Source: Haemophilus influenzae (GTDB taxonomy: Bacteria; Pseudomonadota; Gammaproteobacteria; Enterobacterales; Pasteurellaceae). From it: a stretch of DNA of 64,000 bases. Below, in pieces: positions 36,633-50,552 of the stretch. The notes under the pieces were generated by a model. It ran no database searches. It had not been told where the DNA came from and saw only the letters and a list, made by a program, of their open reading frames with translations. Every line of letters begins with the position of its first letter. Position 1 is the stretch's first letter. Where the stretch lies: NCBI RefSeq assembly GCF_900475755.1, contig NZ_LS483411.1, positions 806,001 to 870,000 of the forward strand, in the 5' to 3' direction. Both the position numbers and the translations under genes were made by a program.

Positions 36633-37400
36633 ATGAAACAATCGTTACGCCATCAAAAAATTATTAAACTGGTGGAGCAATCTGGCTATTTAAGTACAGA
36701 AGAACTGGTTACTGCCTTAGATGTTAGCCCTCAAACGATTCGCCGTGATTTGAATATTTTGGCGGAGTTAGATTTAATTCGTCGCCATCACGGCGGTGCG
36801 GCATCGCCATCTTCTGCAGAAAATTCTGATTACGTGGATCGTAAGCAATTCTTTTCATTACAAAAAAATAATATTGCGCAGGAAGTCGCAAAGTTGATTC
36901 CTAACGGCGCATCTTTGTTTATTGATATTGGTACCACGCCTGAGGCTGTCGCCAATGCATTGCTTGGTCACAAAAAACTCCGAATTGTGACGAACAATCT
37001 GAATGCCGCTCATCTTTTACGCCAAAATGAAAGTTTTGATATTGTTATGGCGGGCGGATCATTGCGAATGGATGGTGGAATTATTGGCGAAGCTACAGTG
37101 AATTTTATTTCTCAATTTCGCCTAGATTTCGGGATTTTAGGGATTAGCGCGATCGATGCTGATGGTTCATTATTGGATTATGATTACCATGAAGTACAAG
37201 TAAAGCGAGCGATTATTGAAAGTTCACGTCAGACCTTATTAGTGACCGATCGCTCTAAATTTACGCGCCAAGCAATTGTTCGATTGGGCGAATTAAGTGA
37301 TGTGGAATATTTGTTTACGGATGAGGTTCCCGAAGGAATTGCTAATTATCTGAAAGCTCAGAAAACAAAATTGGTGTTATGTAATGGTAAAGTGCGGTAA
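36633..37400 (+). CDS. glpR: GlpR, DeoR-family glycerol-3-phosphate regulon repressor
   Basis: 255 residues. The helix-turn-helix DVSPQTIRRDLNILAELDLIRRHHGG (split over residues about 30-55) is the DeoR signature, and the C-terminal domain has FIDIGTTPEAVANAL and the ligand region. It represses glycerol 3-phosphate metabolism genes in enterics and is released by glycerol 3-phosphate. The neighbouring glpG supports the name; the glp structural genes are not in this window. Confidence 0.9.
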   Translation: MKQSLRHQKIIKLVEQSGYLSTEELVTALDVSPQTIRRDLNILAELDLIRRHHGGAASPSSAENSDYVDRKQFFSLQKNNIAQEVAKLIPNGASLFIDIGTTPEAVANALLGHKKLRIVTNNLNAAHLLRQNESFDIVMAGGSLRMDGGIIGEATVNFISQFRLDFGILGISAIDADGSLLDYDYHEVQVKRAIIESSRQTLLVTDRSKFTRQAIVRLGELSDVEYLFTDEVPEGIANYLKAQKTKLVLCNGKVR

Positions 37401-37699
37401 AAATATCTTTGATTTTCTTATTAATTTGTCGATAAAAGAAGCTATTACTCTTAATTTTTGATTTAATTGAAATTTATCTAAAAGTAATCTAAATATTCTC
37501 TCTCTGAATTATTGTCTTTTCTATAATTAAACATTTCCAAGCGTAAAAGTATTTTATTTTTTTATCAATTAAAGAAATTTCATATTTCTGTATTATCTAA
37601 TTAGTTTTAGCTATCAATATTCTTTAAAACATTCCGAGCTTGATAAGAAAATCCCTTGCAGAGCAAGGGATTTAGTAATGAATTAAAGTGCGGTAGAAA
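37401..37699. other. glpR-metQ intergenic region
   Basis: 299 very AT-rich bases between convergent genes. It holds uptake signals at each end (about 37389 and 37687) and a hairpin (37648-37672). I see no gene in it. Confidence 0.6.
37648..37672. terminator. metQ terminator
   Basis: AAATCCCTTGC-AGA-GCAAGGGATTT: an 11-bp stem and 3-base loop, 28 bases after the metQ stop, followed by TTTTC on the minus strand. Confidence 0.75.
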
Positions 37700-38521
37700 T
37701 TACCAACCTTTTACAACACCATCTTTAAAGTGTTTTTGAGCTTCTTGGTAAACTTCTTCTGTTTGGTAAGATTTTACGAAATCTTGAACAGCTTTGCTGT
37801 CTTTGTTATCGGTACGAGAAACGATAATGTTCACATATGGAGAATCTTTATCTTCTACAAATACACCGTTATCTTGTGCATTTAAGCCCACTTGACCCGC
37901 ATAAGTGTTGTTTACTACAGCTAAATCAACATCGTCTAATGCACGTGCCGCAACAGAAGTATCTACTTCAGTGATGTTTAATTTTTTCGGATTTTCAACA
38001 ATATCTAGTACAGTTGAAAGAAGGTTATTTGCATCTTTTAATTTGATTAAACCTTGTTTTTCAAGAAGAATTAATGCACGACCACGGTTTGTTGGATCGT
38101 TAGGAACAACAACTTTAGCACCGTCTTGTAATTCATTCACATTTTTGATTTTTTTAGAATAACCCGCTAATGGATAAACGAAAGTATTACCCACGATGAC
38201 TAAGTTATTTAAATTTTTCGCTTTTGCATCTTCATCTAAATAAGGTTTATGTTGCATTGCGTTTGCATCTAAATCGCCTTTAGATACAGCTTCATTTGGT
38301 AATGCGTAGTCATTGAATTCAACGAATTGAACGTCTAAACCATATTTTTCTTTAGCGACTTTTGCTGCAATTTCTGCAACTTGGTGCTCAGGGCCAGACA
38401 TCACACCGACTTTGATTTTAAGTGGTGCAGCTGCCGCTTCAGGTTTTTTGTCTTCTTTACAGCCTGTTAAAACGAGAGCTGATGCGATTGCAGTGATTGC
38501 AAAAAGTTGTTTTAATTTCAT
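37700..38521 (-). CDS. metQ: MetQ methionine-binding lipoprotein
   Basis: Substrate-binding lipoprotein of the methionine ABC importer. 273 residues with a lipoprotein signal peptide; the lipobox is LTGC with Cys21. The NlpA/MetQ domain has GVMSGPEHQVAEIAAKVA and GDLDANAMQHKPYLD. In H. influenzae the protein is also known as the 28-kDa lipoprotein HlpA. It is last in the metNIQ operon, 38 bases after metI. Confidence 0.94.
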   Translation of the reverse strand: MKLKQLFAITAIASALVLTGCKEDKKPEAAAAPLKIKVGVMSGPEHQVAEIAAKVAKEKYGLDVQFVEFNDYALPNEAVSKGDLDANAMQHKPYLDEDAKAKNLNNLVIVGNTFVYPLAGYSKKIKNVNELQDGAKVVVPNDPTNRGRALILLEKQGLIKLKDANNLLSTVLDIVENPKKLNITEVDTSVAARALDDVDLAVVNNTYAGQVGLNAQDNGVFVEDKDSPYVNIIVSRTDNKDSKAVQDFVKSYQTEEVYQEAQKHFKDGVVKGW

Positions 38522-38559
38522 AGGATTTCCTTCCTGTTTAAGTTAAGGGTTGTATTTTA

Positions 38560-39255
38560 TTAACGATGATCCACTTTTTTAGCCAGTGTATCGCCGAGTT
38601 TTTGGCTAATCATAACGAATAGCACAATAATAATGGTTGCCACCCAAGTGACATAAGGCATATTGCGATATACGCCGTAGTTGATAGCGAGGCTACCTAA
38701 GCCACCGCCACCTTGCGTCCCCGCCATTGCAGAGTAACCAACTAAAGTGACTAGCGTAAGCGTGATACCATTAATGAGTGTCGGTAGTGCTTCTGGCAAA
38801 TAGAATTTACGTACAATTTGCCATTTGGTAGCCCCCATTGCTTGAGCGGCTTCGGTTAAACCATTTGGAATTTCCATCAATGCATTAGCAGTTAAGCGAG
38901 CCACGAATGGCATTGCACAAATACTTAATGGAATAATTGCTGCTGTTGTACCTAATACAGTTCCCACGATGAAACGTGTTACAGGTAATAAGATTAAGAG
39001 CAAAATAATAAATGGAATGGAACGCCCAATATTAATAATCGTGTTTAATACAAAATGGGTGCGGTTATTTTGTAAAATCTCATTTTTTCCAGTTAAGAAA
39101 GTCCATACGCCAATAGGCACGCCGACTAGTACGGCAAGTAGGGTTGATGCAAAACTAATATAAACAGTTTCATAAGTTGCGGTTGCGACAACACCCCACA
39201 TTTGAGGTGTTAATTGTTGGCTGAATGTTGCCAAGACATCATTGAACATAACCAA
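38560..39255 (-). CDS. metI: MetI methionine ABC transporter permease
   Basis: Membrane subunit of the methionine importer. About 230 residues with five hydrophobic helices. The EAA coupling loop [22 protein letters not shown] contacts the ATPase MetN. The start overlaps the 3' end of metN by about 11-17 bases (ATG at 39255 or 39249), so translation is coupled. Confidence 0.93.
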   Translation of the reverse strand: MVMFNDVLATFSQQLTPQMWGVVATATYETVYISFASTLLAVLVGVPIGVWTFLTGKNEILQNNRTHFVLNTIINIGRSIPFIILLLILLPVTRFIVGTVLGTTAAIIPLSICAMPFVARLTANALMEIPNGLTEAAQAMGATKWQIVRKFYLPEALPTLINGITLTLVTLVGYSAMAGTQGGGGLGSLAINYGVYRNMPYVTWVATIIIVLFVMISQKLGDTLAKKVDHR

Positions 39256-40276
39256 GCACCTCCACGCGCACGTTGTTTTCCATTAAATAAACTTTGGTTT
39301 GTGTAATAGCGTCTTCATCGCCTGCTACTTCAGCAATGGTATAACCAAATTTGACACCCCCAGCATAATCAATTTGTGAGGTTAAAATACTGAGTTCCAC
39401 GCCAAATTTTTTTGAAGCTTGAGAAAGTAATGGTGCATCAACTGAGCGACCCGTAAACTCAAATTTGATTATCGGATACGCTTTGCTGTGTTTCGGCGTA
39501 TCAGTAAGATTTTCCAAATATTCATCAGGTAGACTGATATGGAAAGTCGAACGAATAAACTCTTGTGCTAATTCTGTTTTAGGGTTTGCAAAAATTTCAC
39601 CGACAGTACCTTGTTCAACGAGGCGACCTTGATCAATAACAGCAACTTGATCACAAATCTGTTTAACAACTTCCATTTCATGAGTAATCAATAAAATCGT
39701 AATACCTAAAGTGCGGTTAATTTCTTTTAATAATTTAAGAATAGATTGTGTCGTTGCAGGATCTAATGCGCTAGTGGCTTCATCACATAATAAGACTTTA
39801 GGATCGCTGGCTAAGGCGCGAGCAATAGCTACACGTTGTTTTTGCCCACCCGAAAGATTGCTTGGGTAAGCATCACGTTTTTCACTTAAACCAACAAGAT
39901 CTAAAAGTGCGGTAATTTTTTCTTGGATTTTTGCTTTTGACTTACCTTCTAATTCTAAGGGTAATGCTACGTTTTCAAAGACAGTGCGAGAGTTTAGTAA
40001 ATTGAAATGCTGAAAAATCATTCCAATTTGACGACGAGCGCGTACTAATTCTCGATCAGAAAGTCCTGTTAATTCTACGCCATCAACAATAACGGAACCG
40101 CTTGTCGGTTTTTCTAATAAATTCACACAGCGAATTAATGTGCTTTTTCCTGCACCAGATGCACCAATTACGCCACAGATTTGACCTTTTTCGATATTCA
40201 ACGAAACATTATCAAGCGCAGTCAATTTTTTGTTCGGTAGCTCAAAAATTTTCGTAATATTATTTAGCTTAATCAT
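39239..40276 (-). CDS. metN: MetN methionine ABC transporter ATPase
   Basis: 345 residues. Walker [13 protein letters not shown] (about residue 37), signature [12 protein letters not shown] and Walker [13 protein letters not shown] are complete. The C-terminal ACT-like C2 domain (about residues 265-345), which in E. coli binds methionine and inhibits transport when the cell is replete, is present. First gene of metNIQ with MetJ-type boxes in its promoter. Confidence 0.95.
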   Translation of the reverse strand: MIKLNNITKIFELPNKKLTALDNVSLNIEKGQICGVIGASGAGKSTLIRCVNLLEKPTSGSVIVDGVELTGLSDRELVRARRQIGMIFQHFNLLNSRTVFENVALPLELEGKSKAKIQEKITALLDLVGLSEKRDAYPSNLSGGQKQRVAIARALASDPKVLLCDEATSALDPATTQSILKLLKEINRTLGITILLITHEMEVVKQICDQVAVIDQGRLVEQGTVGEIFANPKTELAQEFIRSTFHISLPDEYLENLTDTPKHSKAYPIIKFEFTGRSVDAPLLSQASKKFGVELSILTSQIDYAGGVKFGYTIAEVAGDEDAITQTKVYLMENNVRVEVLGYVQ

Positions 40277-40316
40277 ATAAGCCCTTTTTATTTATTGTTT
40301 TTAAATCTGTTTTGGT

Positions 40317-40344
40317 ATTCTAGATGTCTAGATTGCTATGTCAA
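40317..40344 (-). promoter_or_regulatory. metN promoter with overlapping MetJ boxes
   Basis: On the minus strand TTGACA (40339-40344), 16 bases, then TAGAAT (40317-40322). The spacer and -10 contain TCTAGACATCTAGA, close to adjacent copies of the MetJ box AGACGTCT. Related octamers, for example ATCTGTCT, recur upstream to about 40375. Repression by MetJ with S-adenosylmethionine is inferred. Confidence 0.6.
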
Positions 40345-40451
40345 TATGTCAGATTATCTTTTTTAGACAGATTAGTTATGACTTATATTTGCTAATCGTT
40401 TGGATTAAATAGATAATTTTCCTTAATTTAATATGTATAAAAGGTAAGAGA

Positions 40452-41006
40452 ATGAATAAGGCTATTTTTTTAGATCGCGATGGCACGTTAAATATTGATT
40501 ATGGTTATGTACACGAAATTGATAACTTTAAATTTATTGAGGGTGCGATTGATGCATTGCGAGAATTAAAGAAACTGGGATATATGTTGGTATTAGTGAC
40601 CAACCAGTCGGGCATTGCACGTGGTTATTTTTCTGAAGATCAGTTTTTACAGCTGACAGAATGGATGGATTGGTCGTTAGCTGAACAAGATGTGGATTTG
40701 GATGGTATTTACTATTGTCCACATCATCCTGAGGGAAAGGGCGAATATAAAGAAGATTGTGATTGTCGGAAGCCTAAATCGGGAATGTTATTGCAAGCGA
40801 TCAAAGAATTAAAGATCGATCCTACGCAATCTATTATGGTTGGAGATAAAGTTGAAGATTTAAAAGCGGGAATTGGCGCAAAAGTGAAAATGAACGTATT
40901 AGTTCGTACAGGTAAACCAGTCACGGGGGAAAGTGAAAGAATAGCGGATTATGTATTAGATTCTATCGTTGATCTTCCTAGAATTTTAAAACGCTTAAAA
41001 AAATAG
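40452..41006 (+). CDS. gmhB: D-glycero-beta-D-manno-heptose 1,7-bisphosphate 7-phosphatase
   Basis: Removes the 7-phosphate in ADP-heptose synthesis for the lipooligosaccharide inner core. 184-residue HAD-superfamily enzyme: motif [10 protein letters not shown] (residues 6-14) with the nucleophile Asp, VLVTNQSG as motif II, and a zinc-binding loop CPHHPEG...CDC. Motif IV region [12 protein letters not shown] is present. The rRNA repeat begins 40 bases downstream with no terminator in between. Confidence 0.94.
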   Translation: MNKAIFLDRDGTLNIDYGYVHEIDNFKFIEGAIDALRELKKLGYMLVLVTNQSGIARGYFSEDQFLQLTEWMDWSLAEQDVDLDGIYYCPHHPEGKGEYKEDCDCRKPKSGMLLQAIKELKIDPTQSIMVGDKVEDLKAGIGAKVKMNVLVRTGKPVTGESERIADYVLDSIVDLPRILKRLKK

Positions 41007-41086
41007 CCAAAAAGATCTATATTTTGCTCTAATCGCTTGTACTTTAATCAAAAGATCATTTTTTTAAATATTTTTACAAAAAGTAC

Positions 41087-41114
41087 TTGCAAGGGATTTG
41101 AAAATCCCTATAAT
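41087..41114 (+). promoter_or_regulatory. rRNA operon promoter P1 (copy 2)
   Basis: TTGCAA (41087-41092), 16-base spacer with the same inverted repeat, and TATAAT (41109-41114). Only 81 bases after the gmhB stop. Confidence 0.85.
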
Positions 41115-41124
41115 GCACCGCACA

Positions 41125-41191
41125 CAACGACGCACTGTTGTGAAGTTTTTAAGTTTCCAAGTGCGTCGTTCTTTTTTGCTCTTTAACAATA
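41125..41191 (+). promoter_or_regulatory. rRNA leader: hairpin and boxA (copy 2)
   Basis: Same ACGACGCACT/AGTGCGTCGT stem with T-run, then boxA TGCTCTTTAACA (41177-41188). Confidence 0.75.
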
Positions 41192-41346
41192 TATCAGACA
41201 ATCTGTGTGGGCACTTGTTGATTGACTTGTTTTAAAAATATTTTTTAATTTTGAAGTCTTAATAGGTGCTTAACTGAAAATTCATAATTACTTTTTTAAG
41301 TAGTGTTTTATTTATAGCTAAGTAGTTTATTGAGCGATTGAACTTG

Positions 41347-42884
<1,538 letters not shown>

Positions 42885-42963
42885 CAGAAGACGAGAGACA
42901 GCGAGTGCTCACACAGATTGGCTGATAGTTGTAGACAAATGAGCAGAAGAAAACATTACCCTT

Positions 42964-43040
<77 letters not shown>

Positions 43041-43125
43041 CTCTGAGAGTGGATAAAGGCGTAATGGTCAATCATTTATTATAAAAATATTAACTAATTA
43101 ATATAATAAATGATGAATGATAAAT

Positions 43126-43201
43126 GGGGATATAGCTCAGCTGGGAGAGCGCCTGCCTTGCACGCAGGAGGTCAGCGGTTCGATCCCGCTTATCTCCACC
43201 A
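43126..43201 (+). tRNA. tRNA-Ala (TGC) (copy 2)
   Basis: Identical to the spacer tRNA-Ala of copy 1; anticodon UGC. Confidence 0.97.
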
Positions 43202-43603
43202 CTTATCATCGTTAAGTAAATTAGAAAAAGACAAAGTAATAAGGTATTGAGATAGTATTAAGCTATTTTAAATATTAGGTTATTTTATTCTTAGTTTTAA
43301 GTTTAATTTTAAATTTAATTTTTTTAGTTTATTTAACGATGATAACTGAAAAGTTTTATCAACTGTTCTTTAAAAAATTGGAAACAAGCTGAAAACAAGA
43401 GATTTTCGAGAGAAAGTCTGAGTAGGCAAGACAGGAAAGTGAGAGGAGGGAACTGAGAAGGAAACTCTAAAAACAAAACCTGTTTTGCATAAAATCTTGA
43501 TTGAACAAAAGCAATCAAGTGTTTAGTTGAATGAAAATACGCATCAAATTGACCGTACTTTGAAGTGAAAACTTAAAGTGATTGAAAACATTTGAGGTTG
43601 TAT
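43202..43603 (+). other. Spacer between tRNA-Ala and 23S (copy 2)
   Basis: Same 402-base AT-rich spacer as copy 1 with boxA-like TGTTCTTTAA at 43364-43373 and the 5' strand of the 23S processing stem. No gene. Confidence 0.75.
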
Positions 43604-46503
<2,900 letters not shown>

Positions 46504-46700
46504 CAACGCTCAAGTGTTTTTGAGAAAAGAGCGAAAGAGAAGAGTAGACAAACAACTTAAATATAGAAGACTTAATAGAAAGGAAAAATAGAAAGAAAAT
46601 CGAGTTCAGCTTGTTGCCGATAAGAAGAAGAGAGACGAAAAGCGAAAAAAGTGAAGTCGTAAAAGAGAAGAAACAAAGAGAGAAGTTATTAAAGAATTAT

Positions 46701-46815
46701 CCCGGCGGCGATAGTGCGGTGGAACCACCTGAGACCATACCGAACTCAGAAGTGAAACGCTGTAATGCCGATGGTAGTGTGGGGTTTCCCCATGTGAGAG
46801 TAGGGCACCGCCGGG
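46701..46815 (+). rRNA. rrf: 5S ribosomal RNA (copy 2)
   Basis: Same as the first 5S of copy 1, with helix I CCCGGCGG/CCGCCGGG. It is the last gene of this operon. Confidence 0.95.
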
Positions 46816-46850
46816 TTATCAAATAAAAATCTAAATCACATAAAAAAAGA

Positions 46851-46880
46851 AGAACCCCAGTCGAAAGGCTGGGGTTTTTA
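46851..46880 (+). terminator. Terminator of the second rRNA operon
   Basis: AACCCCAG and CTGGGGTT form an 8-bp GC-rich stem with a short loop and a T-run, 36 bases after 5S. Confidence 0.9.
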
Positions 46881-47065
46881 CCTCTTTAATTTAGTATATC
46901 CATCTTCATAAAGGGGAAAGTAAAAATAATAATCTTTATTCAGAGACTAAGTTTTTAGTTTCTGTATTGCACACAATATAGTTTTAATAAATGTATCTAT
47001 TTATTATTTTGATTTTTCATATTTTTTAAATAGACTTTATATATTCATTTCTAATCTCCTTCATT

Positions 47066-47653
47066 ATGCTTAAAAATTTAGACAAAATAACTTCAAGTAT
47101 TATCGCTGATCCTCAAAATAAGGATTTTACAGCTCGTGGTATTTTCCCTTTATTTTCAGCGCCTAAAACAGCTCGAATTAATATTGTAGGTCAAGCTCCG
47201 GGGTTAAAAGCTGAGCAATCTCGTTTGTATTGGAATGATAAAAGTGGTGATCGTCTACGTGATTGGCTAGGTGTGGATTACGATTATTTTTATAATTCTG
47301 GAATGTTTGCGGTTCTTCCTATGGATTTCTATTATCCTGGAAAAGGTCAATCTGGTGATTTACCACCTCGTCAAGGTTTCGCAGAAAAATGGCATCCAAT
47401 GATTTTAGAGCATCTACCTAATATTCAGCTCACTATTCTTATTGGGCAATATGCACAGAAATATTATTTACCTGAAAATAAAGATAATGTAACTGACACT
47501 GTTAAAAATTATCGTCAATTCTTACCGCACTTTATGCCTCTTGTGCATCCTTCCCCTCGCAATCAGCTTTGGATCATAAAGAATCCTTGGTTTGAAGAGC
47601 AAGTTATTCCTGAATTACAAATTTTAGTTAAACAGATAATTAATAAAGATTAA
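47066..47653 (+). CDS. Uracil-DNA glycosylase superfamily protein
   Basis: 195 residues. VGQAPGLKA (about residues 39-47) resembles the uracil-DNA glycosylase GxxPG water-activating loop, and VHPSPRN near residue 170 resembles the HPSP DNA-intercalating motif. The family (YqiE/HI0220.2 type) is widespread but its substrate is unproven. No polar Asp/Asn catalytic residue as in classical Ung is evident at the first motif. The ATG lacks a clear Shine-Dalgarno. It stands between the rRNA terminator and arcB. Confidence 0.75.
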   Translation: MLKNLDKITSSIIADPQNKDFTARGIFPLFSAPKTARINIVGQAPGLKAEQSRLYWNDKSGDRLRDWLGVDYDYFYNSGMFAVLPMDFYYPGKGQSGDLPPRQGFAEKWHPMILEHLPNIQLTILIGQYAQKYYLPENKDNVTDTVKNYRQFLPHFMPLVHPSPRNQLWIIKNPWFEEQVIPELQILVKQIINKD

Positions 47654-47766
47654 GTTTTTCATTTCTTACGCACACATAGTAATAACAATCTCTTTTACTT
47701 TATGGATATAATAAAGCCTATATGCACAGGTTTTTTTATAACGATAATAATGTCTTAGGAGATTTG

Positions 47767-49563
47767 ATGAAAAATTTCAAATATTTTGCTCAGAGTTATG
47801 TGGATTGGGTTATTCGTCTTGGGCGTCTTCGTTTTTCTCTTTTAGGCGTGATGATTCTCGCGGTTTTAGCCCTTTGTACTCAGATTTTATTTAGTCTATT
47901 TATTGTTCATCAGATATCTTGGGTAGATATTTTTCGTTCGGTAACTTTTGGCTTACTCACTGCACCTTTTGTTATTTATTTTTTCACTTTATTAGTAGAA
48001 AAACTTGAACATTCTCGTCTTGATCTTTCTAGCTCGGTTAATCGATTGGAAAATGAGATCGCCGAGCGAATTGCTGCTCAGAAAAAATTATCCCAAGCAT
48101 TGGAAAAGTTAGAAAAAAATAGCCGTGATAAAAGTACCTTACTTGCCACAATAAGCCATGAATTTCGCACGCCATTGAATGGGATTGTCGGGCTTAGCCA
48201 GATTTTACTTGATGATGAATTGGATGATCTCCAGCGTAATTATTTAAAAACTATCAACATAAGTGCGGTCAGTTTAGGCTATATTTTTAGCGATATTATT
48301 GATTTGGAAAAAATTGATGCCAGTCGAATTGAATTAAATCGTCAGCCAACAGATTTCCCCGCCTTATTAAACGATATTTATAATTTTGCCAGTTTCCTTG
48401 CCAAACAAAAAAATCTTATTTTTTCTTTAGAGCTTGAACAAAATCTACCCAATTGGCTGAATCTTGATCGTGTTCGCTTGAGCCAAATTTTGTGGAACTT
48501 AATTAGTAATGCGGTGAAGTTTACGGATCAGGGAAATATTATTCTTAAAATTATGAGAAATCAGGATTGTTACCATTTTATTGTGAAAGATACAGGAATG
48601 GGGATTTCACCTGAAGAACAAAAACATATTTTTGAAATGTATTATCAAGTGAAAGAAAGTCGCCAGCAAAGTGCGGGTAGCGGTATTGGATTGGCTATTT
48701 CTAAAAATCTCGCTCAGTTAATGGAAGGGGATTTAACGGTTGAAAGTGAACGAGGAAAAGGAGCGACTTTCCATCTTACTCTCCACGCTCAGGAAATTTC
48801 TGAAAAAGAATCTGTTAAGAAAAATATTCCATCCTTGAACATTCTTTTAGTGGAAGATGTTGATCTCAATATTATGGTTGCGAAAACTATTTTAGAAAAA
48901 CTTGGGCATCATGTTGATGTTGCGACAAATGGTAAGCAGGCGATCACTTTATTTGAGAAAAATGTTTACGACATTTTATTGCTAGATATTAAATTACCAG
49001 ATATGAGTGGTTTTGAAATCGCCCAATATTTGCGAGAGAATTATGAGAACGGTATTTATGATTTTTTACCGCCAATGATTGCTTTTACTGCCAATGTTAT
49101 GCAAAGCGAGCAAGAATATTTAGAAATGGGCATGGATGGCGTATTACGCAAACCCATTTCAATTAAGGATTTATACCATTGTCTGCAGCAATTTTTTGCG
49201 GATGAAAGGGAACCTATAATCGAAGTAAATGATACTAGTGTATTTTCAGAAAAGTTTGATTTGGCATTAATTGAAACCCTTGGAAAACCCCAAATTTTAG
49301 AAAGTTTATCTTTATTCAAACAAACGATGCCAAATTATCTCATTCAATTATCAAAAGATAACATGAAAGAAACAGAAGAGACGGCCCATAAAATTAAGGG
49401 GGCTGCTGCATCGGTGGGCTTAAATCATTTACGTCAATTAGCGGATACTTTAGAAAGTGCGGCTAAAAATTCTGATATTTTTAATTGTGCTGAATTGATT
49501 GATGAAATTGGGAATCTTTGGTTGGAAGATGTGGAGGATTTGCTTAAATTTTGTGAATGTTAA
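47767..49563 (+). CDS. arcB: ArcB tripartite sensor kinase, short form without PAS domain
   Basis: Membrane sensor of the Arc two-component system, controlling respiratory genes through ArcA according to redox state. From the ATG at 47767 it has 598 residues against 778 in E. coli. Two membrane helices (about 24-50 and 58-78) are followed by a short coiled linker and the H box SHEFRTPLNG (His131), an ATPase domain (NLISNAVKFT, GMGISPEEQ, GSGIGLAIS), a receiver domain with LLLDIKLPDMSG and a C-terminal HPt domain with AHKIKGAAAS. The linker has no PAS domain and no cysteine. A start at 47722 is in frame, but MKNFKYFAQSYVDW matches the family start. Confidence 0.93.
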   Translation: MKNFKYFAQSYVDWVIRLGRLRFSLLGVMILAVLALCTQILFSLFIVHQISWVDIFRSVTFGLLTAPFVIYFFTLLVEKLEHSRLDLSSSVNRLENEIAERIAAQKKLSQALEKLEKNSRDKSTLLATISHEFRTPLNGIVGLSQILLDDELDDLQRNYLKTINISAVSLGYIFSDIIDLEKIDASRIELNRQPTDFPALLNDIYNFASFLAKQKNLIFSLELEQNLPNWLNLDRVRLSQILWNLISNAVKFTDQGNIILKIMRNQDCYHFIVKDTGMGISPEEQKHIFEMYYQVKESRQQSAGSGIGLAISKNLAQLMEGDLTVESERGKGATFHLTLHAQEISEKESVKKNIPSLNILLVEDVDLNIMVAKTILEKLGHHVDVATNGKQAITLFEKNVYDILLLDIKLPDMSGFEIAQYLRENYENGIYDFLPPMIAFTANVMQSEQEYLEMGMDGVLRKPISIKDLYHCLQQFFADEREPIIEVNDTSVFSEKFDLALIETLGKPQILESLSLFKQTMPNYLIQLSKDNMKETEETAHKIKGAAASVGLNHLRQLADTLESAAKNSDIFNCAELIDEIGNLWLEDVEDLLKFCEC

Positions 49564-49776
49564 TATCATAAAGTAGCTGTATAAAGATTATTTAAATGTG
49601 ATTTAAAGATAATAAAGAGGCTTAAAATGGGAAAAATCAATTTTTATTTTAATTAGTAAAACTTCTCAAATTTCGCTGTTATTTACCTTTTATTAAAGGG
49701 AATTGATTTTGCTTTTTAATATTAAAGCGAGTAGAATTAAGCTCTCAATTTTATTTACTTTTATGTGGAAATTTAT

Positions 49777-50406
49777 ATGTCAGTATTTAATACATTTGTT
49801 GAATTTGTCGCGAGAATTGTTGCACCAATGCAGCGTCAATTTATTAATTTTATCCGTATTGCTATTTTTATTGTAATGGCATGGATCGGTGGTTTGAAAG
49901 TTTGTCAATATGAGGCAGATGGAATTGCTCACTTTGTATCAAATAGCCCGTTTTTTAGCTATATGTATGAAAAAGGGCCAAATTTAGTGCCGAATGATAA
50001 AGGGGAGTTAGTGATGGAATATACACTACACAAAAATCCTGAAGGAAAGATGGTTGCAAAAAACATCGAATGGCATAAAGAAAATGGCACCTATACGGCT
50101 TCTTACATTATTGGAGCAATTATTGTTACTGTTGGTATTCTTACTTTAGCTGGTATTTGGAATGCAACAGCAGGTTTAGCAGGAGGCCTACTAACATTTG
50201 GTATGTCAATAGTCACGCTGTCATTTTTGATCACAACGCCCGAGGCTTGGGTGCCTAATCTAGGTGGAGATTTACCAACGCCAGCTTATGGTTTCCCTTA
50301 TTTATCTGGAGTTGGTCGTTTAGTGATTAAAGATATTATTATGATGGCAGGTGGCTTAACAGCTGCAGCGGAGTGTGCAAATCGAATTTTAGCACGTAAA
50401 AAATAA
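49777..50406 (+). CDS. DUF417 (RclC/YkgB-type) inner-membrane protein
   Basis: About 209 residues from the ATG at 49777; a GTG at 49765 is also in frame. At least four hydrophobic helices (about 25-45, 115-135, 140-162, 180-200). The ending GVGRLVIKDIIMMAGGL is typical of DUF417. E. coli RclC in this family protects against reactive chlorine species, but that role is not shown for this protein. It stands alone, between arcB and the restriction island, and has its own terminator. Confidence 0.8.
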   Translation: MSVFNTFVEFVARIVAPMQRQFINFIRIAIFIVMAWIGGLKVCQYEADGIAHFVSNSPFFSYMYEKGPNLVPNDKGELVMEYTLHKNPEGKMVAKNIEWHKENGTYTASYIIGAIIVTVGILTLAGIWNATAGLAGGLLTFGMSIVTLSFLITTPEAWVPNLGGDLPTPAYGFPYLSGVGRLVIKDIIMMAGGLTAAAECANRILARKK

Positions 50407-50419
50407 GTTTATCGATATA

Positions 50420-50455
50420 AAAACAGCTCCAAATATAAATTGGAGCTGTTTTTAT
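50420..50455. terminator. Bidirectional terminator after the DUF417 gene
   Basis: AAAACAGCTCCAA and TTGGAGCTGTTTTT form a 13-bp stem with a 7-base loop; also positioned to stop hsdR transcription. Confidence 0.85.
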
Positions 50456-50495
50456 TATCATGACTAGTCAAATATTGATCATTATGTTTTGTATT

Positions 50496-50541
50496 ATTAA
50501 TTCATAATTCCTTTATGCCTTAATAAGGAGTTTAATTGTTG
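50496..50541 (-). repeat. Remnant copy of the prlC 3' end (distal island boundary)
   Basis: 46 bases match 58441-58486 at 38 positions by my hand alignment. Read on the minus strand it encodes QLNSLLRHKGIMN and a stop, against QLDALLRHKGIMN at the real prlC end; most differences are silent. It is in direct orientation with the prlC end and lies just outside hsdR. Confidence 0.85.
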
Positions 50542-50552
50542 ATATATTAAAT

